A DNA stretch of 9,639 nucleotides. Source: JBBRVP01 sp038246785. Its GTDB lineage: Bacteria; Actinomycetota; Actinomycetes; Jiangellales; Jiangellaceae. The stretch covers positions 1 through 9,639 of the forward strand of contig JBBRVP010000065.1 of the NCBI GenBank assembly GCA_038246785.1, in the 5' to 3' direction. The translations under genes and the position numbers were made by a program. Positions 5,757 to 9,639 of this stretch are shown in pieces (the first letter of the stretch is position 1; every line of letters starts with the position of its first letter). Under the pieces are notes generated by a model. The model was not told the origin of the DNA. It made no database searches and saw nothing but the letters and a program-made list of their open reading frames with translations.

Positions 5757-7918
5757 GCGGGTGCCTCCTCGAAGTGATCGGACGGGTCGGACGGCGGCGC
5801 AGCGCTGTCCTCGAAGCGTGGGCTGTCGGCCACGCGGGAGAGCTCGCGCAGGACGTGCGCAGAGGCGGGTACGAGGGCGGCGAGCGTCCGCGCTCCGCCG
5901 GCATGCGCGGGCAGCCGTGGTACGGCGGTGGTCCATCCGCAGCGCCGCAGTGCAGCAACGGCCTCTGCAGCCACCTGTCGGCCGTGCCCGCTGCGCAGGC
6001 GAACCGGCCAGTCGAGTGCCAGGCCGACGCGGACGTCGTCCTGGCCCGGCCGCCGCAGCACCCCGGAGCGGAACGCCTGCAGCATCGTGAGCAGCGGGTC
6101 GGGAACGTAGCCGACCTCGTCGGGGGCGTCGGATGCCCAGGGCGCTCGGACGCGGTCCCAGTCCAGAGAAAGAAAAGCGGTGACGTGGCGCTCAATCTCG
6201 GACTCGTCCAGCTCGCCATTGAGCCAGGCTTGGACGTCCCGGGCGGGCACGTGGACGCCGCTGTACGGCCACGGCACCAACCCGACCGTCTTCTCCTCGC
6301 TCGACCAGTGCTGCGACCTCCACACCATCGCGTCGGCGAGCACGTCGACCAGTGGTCGGGCGCCGAACCCCTCCACCCTCGACCGGGCCCACGCCGGCGG
6401 CCGCCCGCCGCGCCGGGGCTCGAGCGGCAGCACGACCTCCCGAAGCGCACGACTGGACGAATCCGAGTCGGGATCCGGGCAAGCCGCCGCGGCGATGCTC
6501 GCGGCGAGGCGGACCTCGGGAGTGGGTGAGTCGCGGTAGACCACGTCGAGGTAGTCGGCGGCACGGATCCGCCCGTGAGACACCGCGAGCACCTCGGCCG
6601 CCGAACTAGAGCGGCCGACGGCCAGCTCGACTCGCGTGGCGGCGGCGAGCAGGTCGACGAGCGCGCGGCCGCCACCGTTGCGCGCGAACGCAAGGTGCCC
6701 CTGCTCGGCCTGCCGCAGAGCTCGGGCGACCGCGGAGGAGCTGGCTGCCCGGCGCGCCCTGTCGAGCCAGTCCTCGATGGGCTCAGCCAGCCGCACGTCG
6801 GGGCGCTGCACCACGTCGACGGTGTCGAGCGGCACGGCGACGAAGGCGAGCCCGTTGCGCTGGTGCAGTCCGTAGCGGACGAAGCGGTCGACCCCGCGAG
6901 CCACGCCGAGCGAGCGCGTGGCCTCGTACATCTGCACCGCTCCCGTCGCCACCCTCCCCCGCCACGACGCGCGTGCCTCGCGGAACAGCTGCTGCACCTC
7001 CGACCACGCCATCGGCTCCTGCCAGACGGGGCTCCAGACCTCGCCTCGGCTCTCCTCGTCCGCTGCCCCGGCCCCGAGGTCGTCGGCCGCAGTTCGGACA
7101 GAGAACGGCATCGCGGCCTGAGACGACGCGTGCGCCGCTGTGCCGAGGCGCCGGCTCACGCCGGAGGCGTAGAGCAGGCTGCCCTCGACGAGCAGCACGA
7201 AGGTCCAGGGGTTGACGAGGGAGTCCGCGGCTCCGAAGACCGAGGAGTTCCGGCCACCCCCGGCGAGCGGGCTGAACTGGCCCATTGCGGCCGGCTGCAA
7301 GGGCGCCCCTTGGGTTCCGTGCAGGGCATCGCGCGCCCAGCGCAGCGACCGCGCCCGCCCTGCGGGCTGGTCGTCGAGCACGTCCTGCAGGCGCTGGTGG
7401 AAGTTGGTGGAGAAGTCCAGCCGACCGTCGTTGCCCCCGGTCCCAAGCAACGGCGGGAAAACCGCCTTGTCCCCCGCCAGCACGACCGACGCGTCGATCC
7501 ACTCCAGCAGGTCGTCGGGACAGCGATTGCGCAGCTCCCGGACCGTGCGCTCCTTGCTCCAGCCGTGCGTTCGCCCGGCGGCACCCACCGCAGCCGCGGC
7601 CTCGTGGGCCGCGCGGAAGACCGCGAGACGCGGCTCGTCCCGCTCGATCAGCTCCCGCAGCGTGACGCGGGGCTTCTTGTCCTTGCGGCCGTATCCGCTG
7701 CCCTCGTTCCAGGGGCTGACGACAGGAGTGGGGCGGTAGGCGTCGACGAGCCACCTGGCGATGTCGTCGACGCAACTGTCGACGTGCGCGACGTCATCGC
7801 TCCACCACAGACGGAGCTGCGTGTCTGCCTGCTCGGCGAGCACGCGGGCCAGGCCGATGGCCGCCAGGTAGGAGGCGAGCGGGGTGGTCCGCAGCCCGTC
7901 GAGTCGAGTCACGGTCAC
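5753..7918 (-). CDS. csx17: Csx17, large subunit of the type I-G effector
   Basis: This 721-residue protein matches Csx17, which fills the Cas8 (large subunit) position in type I-G complexes and is expected to recognise the PAM and hold the unwound target. Recognisable blocks are the N-terminus LDGLRTTPLASYLAAIGLARV (residues 6-26), GGNDGRLDFSTNFHQRL (161-177), GGGRNSSVFGAADSLVNPW followed by TFVLLVEG (220-246) and PFSVR (271-275). It has no membrane segment and no nuclease motif I recognise. The GTG start at 7918 overlaps the cas3 stop as GTGA. GAGGAG at 7927-7932 lies 8 nt upstream, a strong ribosome site that supports the start. The stop overlaps the csb1 start. Most of the C-terminal half (from about 380) lacks motifs I can name, which is expected because Cas8-like proteins diverge fast. 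Confidence 0.95.
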   Translation of the reverse strand: MTVTRLDGLRTTPLASYLAAIGLARVLAEQADTQLRLWWSDDVAHVDSCVDDIARWLVDAYRPTPVVSPWNEGSGYGRKDKKPRVTLRELIERDEPRLAVFRAAHEAAAAVGAAGRTHGWSKERTVRELRNRCPDDLLEWIDASVVLAGDKAVFPPLLGTGGNDGRLDFSTNFHQRLQDVLDDQPAGRARSLRWARDALHGTQGAPLQPAAMGQFSPLAGGGRNSSVFGAADSLVNPWTFVLLVEGSLLYASGVSRRLGTAAHASSQAAMPFSVRTAADDLGAGAADEESRGEVWSPVWQEPMAWSEVQQLFREARASWRGRVATGAVQMYEATRSLGVARGVDRFVRYGLHQRNGLAFVAVPLDTVDVVQRPDVRLAEPIEDWLDRARRAASSSAVARALRQAEQGHLAFARNGGGRALVDLLAAATRVELAVGRSSSAAEVLAVSHGRIRAADYLDVVYRDSPTPEVRLAASIAAAACPDPDSDSSSRALREVVLPLEPRRGGRPPAWARSRVEGFGARPLVDVLADAMVWRSQHWSSEEKTVGLVPWPYSGVHVPARDVQAWLNGELDESEIERHVTAFLSLDWDRVRAPWASDAPDEVGYVPDPLLTMLQAFRSGVLRRPGQDDVRVGLALDWPVRLRSGHGRQVAAEAVAALRRCGWTTAVPRLPAHAGGARTLAALVPASAHVLRELSRVADSPRFEDSAAPPSDPSDHFEEAPA
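5764..5769 (-). promoter_or_regulatory. Strong ribosome binding site of csb1
   Basis: AGGAGG on the minus strand lies 7 nt before the csb1 ATG, inside the last codons of csx17. It is the strongest such site in the operon by inspection and fixes the csb1 start against the 60-codon upstream extension of the frame. Confidence 0.8.
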
Positions 7919-9557
7919 GACGTCGTCTCCTCGGTCGGCAGGGGGCGACGACCGCTGGCGCGCCAGTCGGCGACCCGCACCAGCATCTCGAGGTAAGCCA
8001 GCCGGAACGGGCCGAGCCGGTCGCGAAGGGCGAGCGCGGTGCGGGTCCAGGAATGGTCTCCCCCGAGCCGGAACTCGCCCAGGTCGACTCGCAGCTCCGG
8101 CGTGTCGACACCGAGAACGTGCGCCGTCGCTACCTGCTCGCCGTCGCGCAGGCCGAGCAACCGGTCGGGCGAGGGCTCACCGGACTCACGGGCTTGCAAC
8201 CGGATCCGTCCGTGGTGAGCGGCGACGAGGTAGCGCAACAGATCCCGGTCCTCGTCGCCACCGAGCAGGGAACCCGGGGCGAGGCTGGTCACGAGCAGGG
8301 CGCTGAGCAGCCCATGGCGGAATCCGGCGCGCTCGCGGGGCAGCGGAAGCCGGCCGTCATACGGCGACTTGGCGAGCAGCCCCTCCGGCGGCGGCTCGCC
8401 GTCCCGGGCGAGCTCACGCAGCGCCGCCTGCCAGTCGGGCTGCATCTTGCCCAGGTCGTGGACGCGGGCGGCGGTGATCGCCGTGTCGACAAGCCCCTCG
8501 TCGAGAGCCGGAGCCATGATCTGCACCAACGCTGCCGCCTGGTCCGCGGTCTCGGCGAGGTGCACGTCCAGGGCAAGCCATCCCGGCTGGCCGACGCTGC
8601 CGGGATCGGCGGAGCGACTGTCGGCCGCGTAGCCGGCGGTGTCCTCGCCCGTGCTGTCGGGCGCGGTGGAGGGCACTGGAGCCACCGGGGTGGTCGACGC
8701 CGCGTCGAAGCCGCGCTCCGCGACGTACCAGCCGGCTGTCGCGGCGGCGATGAGGACCTCACCGGGGCGAGGTGGGGTCTCCGAGCGCACGGGCGTCCAG
8801 CGGTCGGCATGCACGTCGAAGCGCCAGAGGTTGGCGCGCCGGCTGAAGGCACGTGCCTCGCCGATCGGGACGGGACACCGCCAGGCGGGGTCCGGCAGTC
8901 GCGTCCCGGCCGGTGGCCCTGTCTGCGCGTCGATGTCGAGCCAGGCGATCTGCACGTCGAGGTCGTCGGCGTCCCGTACGTACGGACCGATGTCGACGTC
9001 GGAGCCGTCCAGGTCGGCCGCGGTGTCGAACAAGCCTATGAAGTCGGGGCGACGGAGCACGCTGAGTTGTGGGTCGCTGACTTTGACCTCGGTGCCGAGG
9101 AGGTCCTCGGAGGTCACGCTCGCGCCGTCCAGCCGCTCGAGGGCTGCCTCGGTGGCCGTGACGTCGGCCTCCTCGTAGGGGTGCTTCCCCTTCGCCGGCG
9201 GCAGCCAGAGAAGGCGCGCGTCGTTGTAGCGGGCGTACCTGTTGCAGCGCCCGGCGCGCTGGCAGAGCGACGGCCAGGGGGCGGCCTCGGTGACGAGCGT
9301 GGCCGAGTCAATGTCGACGCCCGCCTCCACCACCTGGGTGGCTACGGCGATGAGGCCAAGACCGTCGGGGTCGATGTGCGCGCACAGTTCCGCCGTGCGG
9401 ACTGCGCGCTCGACCGGGCGGAACCTCGAGTGCACCAGGGCGCGGTCCACCGGTGGGGCCAGGCGGTCGAGCGCGCGAGCAAGGTCGGTGGCCGCCTTGA
9501 CCGTGTTGAGGACCACCAACGTCCGGGTGCCCGAACGGTGCTCGGCCACCACGGCCC
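7915..9557 (-). CDS. cas3: Cas3 helicase with C-terminal HD nuclease, 5'-truncated
   Basis: About 545 C-terminal residues of Cas3 remain. Numbering from the GTG at 9552, the second RecA lobe begins with TLVVLNTVKAATDLARAL (11-28). Motif V is ATQVVEAGVDID (71-82) and motif VI is QRAGRCNR (98-105). The Walker A and DEAD/H motifs would lie upstream and are missing. After a Pro/Ser/Thr/Asp-rich linker (about 283-323) comes an HD domain with all metal ligands: His331, His365-Asp366 (VHDLGK), His413 and His446-His447. The order helicase then HD is the type I-G arrangement, opposite to most Cas3 proteins. It should be recruited by the effector to unwind and degrade target DNA. The GTG at 9552 is not the real start: the frame continues into a G/C-only tract with no stop. 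The TGA stop overlaps the csx17 GTG. Confidence 0.95.
7927..7932 (-). promoter_or_regulatory. Ribosome binding site of csx17
   Basis: GAGGAG on the minus strand lies 8 nt before the csx17 GTG and within the last codons of cas3. It supports GTG 7918 as the start even though it is not an ATG. Confidence 0.75.
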
Positions 9558-9639
9558 GGGGGGGGGGGGGGGGGGCCGCGGGGGGGGCGGCGGGGGGGGG
9601 GCCCCGGCCCCGCGCGGCGCGGCGCGGGCCCCGCGCCCC
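9552..9639. other. G/C-only low-complexity tail, probable artefact
   Basis: The last 88 bases contain no A or T. They include runs of 18 G (9558-9575), 8 G (9580-9587) and 10 G (9592-9601), and then mixed GC/CCCC blocks. Read in the cas3 frame the main run gives polyproline, which does not fit the middle of a helicase. The sharp change in composition suggests failed base calls or a mis-assembled contig end, not real DNA. Confidence 0.8.

Noticed and set aside
4812..5777. Plus-strand open frame of 321 codons
   Set aside because: It is antisense to csb1. The composition is repetitive, and csb1 on the minus strand is well supported.
5757..5936. Upstream 60-codon extension of csb1
   Set aside because: The extension is Arg-rich and lies in another frame of csx17. 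The ATG at 5756 has AGGAGG at ideal spacing and begins the family-like N-terminus.
6575..7996. Plus-strand open frame of 473 codons
   Set aside because: It is antisense to csx17 and the end of cas3, with no recognisable domain. The minus-strand frame has conserved Csx17 blocks and a good ribosome site.
9558..9575. Run of 18 G as a real homopolymer or G-quadruplex
   Set aside because: It is part of a G/C-only tail at the window end and would code for polyproline inside the helicase, so an artefact is more likely.
1..9639. A wholly new defence system
   Set aside because: Every gene can be assigned to the known type I-G (I-U) set, and there is no extra gene between the cas genes or between cas2 and the array.

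Overview
The window is a type I-G (formerly I-U) CRISPR-Cas locus from a high-GC bacterium. It is G+C rich throughout (roughly 70% by eye), codon third positions are mostly G or C, and stop-free antisense frames are common, so an actinobacterium is the likeliest host. No gene here fixes the genus. All protein-coding genes lie on the minus strand, so the operon reads from the right edge to the left.

Layout in transcription order: cas3 (7915 to about 9557, 5' end missing; helicase second lobe followed by a C-terminal HD nuclease), csx17 (5753-7918, large subunit), csb1 (4827-5756, Cas7 backbone), csb2 (3428-4822, Cas5-Cas6 fusion), a cas4-cas1 fusion (1768-3423), cas2 (1474-1761), a leader of about 175 bp (1299-1473), then a CRISPR array of 18 repeats and 17 spacers (24-1298). 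The first two gene junctions are 4-nt stop/start overlaps and the next three have gaps of 4 to 6 nt, so one tightly coupled mRNA is likely. Its promoter would lie beyond the right edge.

How the parts work together: Cas4-Cas1 with Cas2 would select PAM-bearing prespacers and insert them at the leader end. The array would be transcribed leftward, and the Cas6 part of Csb2 would cut each repeat. Csb1, Csb2, Csx17 and one crRNA would form the Cascade-like effector, which recruits Cas3 to unwind and degrade the target. Three signs support leftward transcription: the only degenerate repeat is at the left end, the minus-strand repeat ends in ATTGCGGC (resembling the ATTGAAAC-like 8-nt handle of many type I repeats), and the leader lies between cas2 and the array.

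The system type is known, and I see no undescribed gene. The points most worth checking are the leader, which has a 9-bp perfect inverted repeat 4 nt from the first repeat and four alternating CTCATC/GATGAG hexamers, and spacer 10, whose translation resembles the PSPTG signature of glutamyl-tRNA synthetases. The last 88 bases (9552-9639) contain no A or T and look like a sequencing or assembly artefact, which cuts off cas3.
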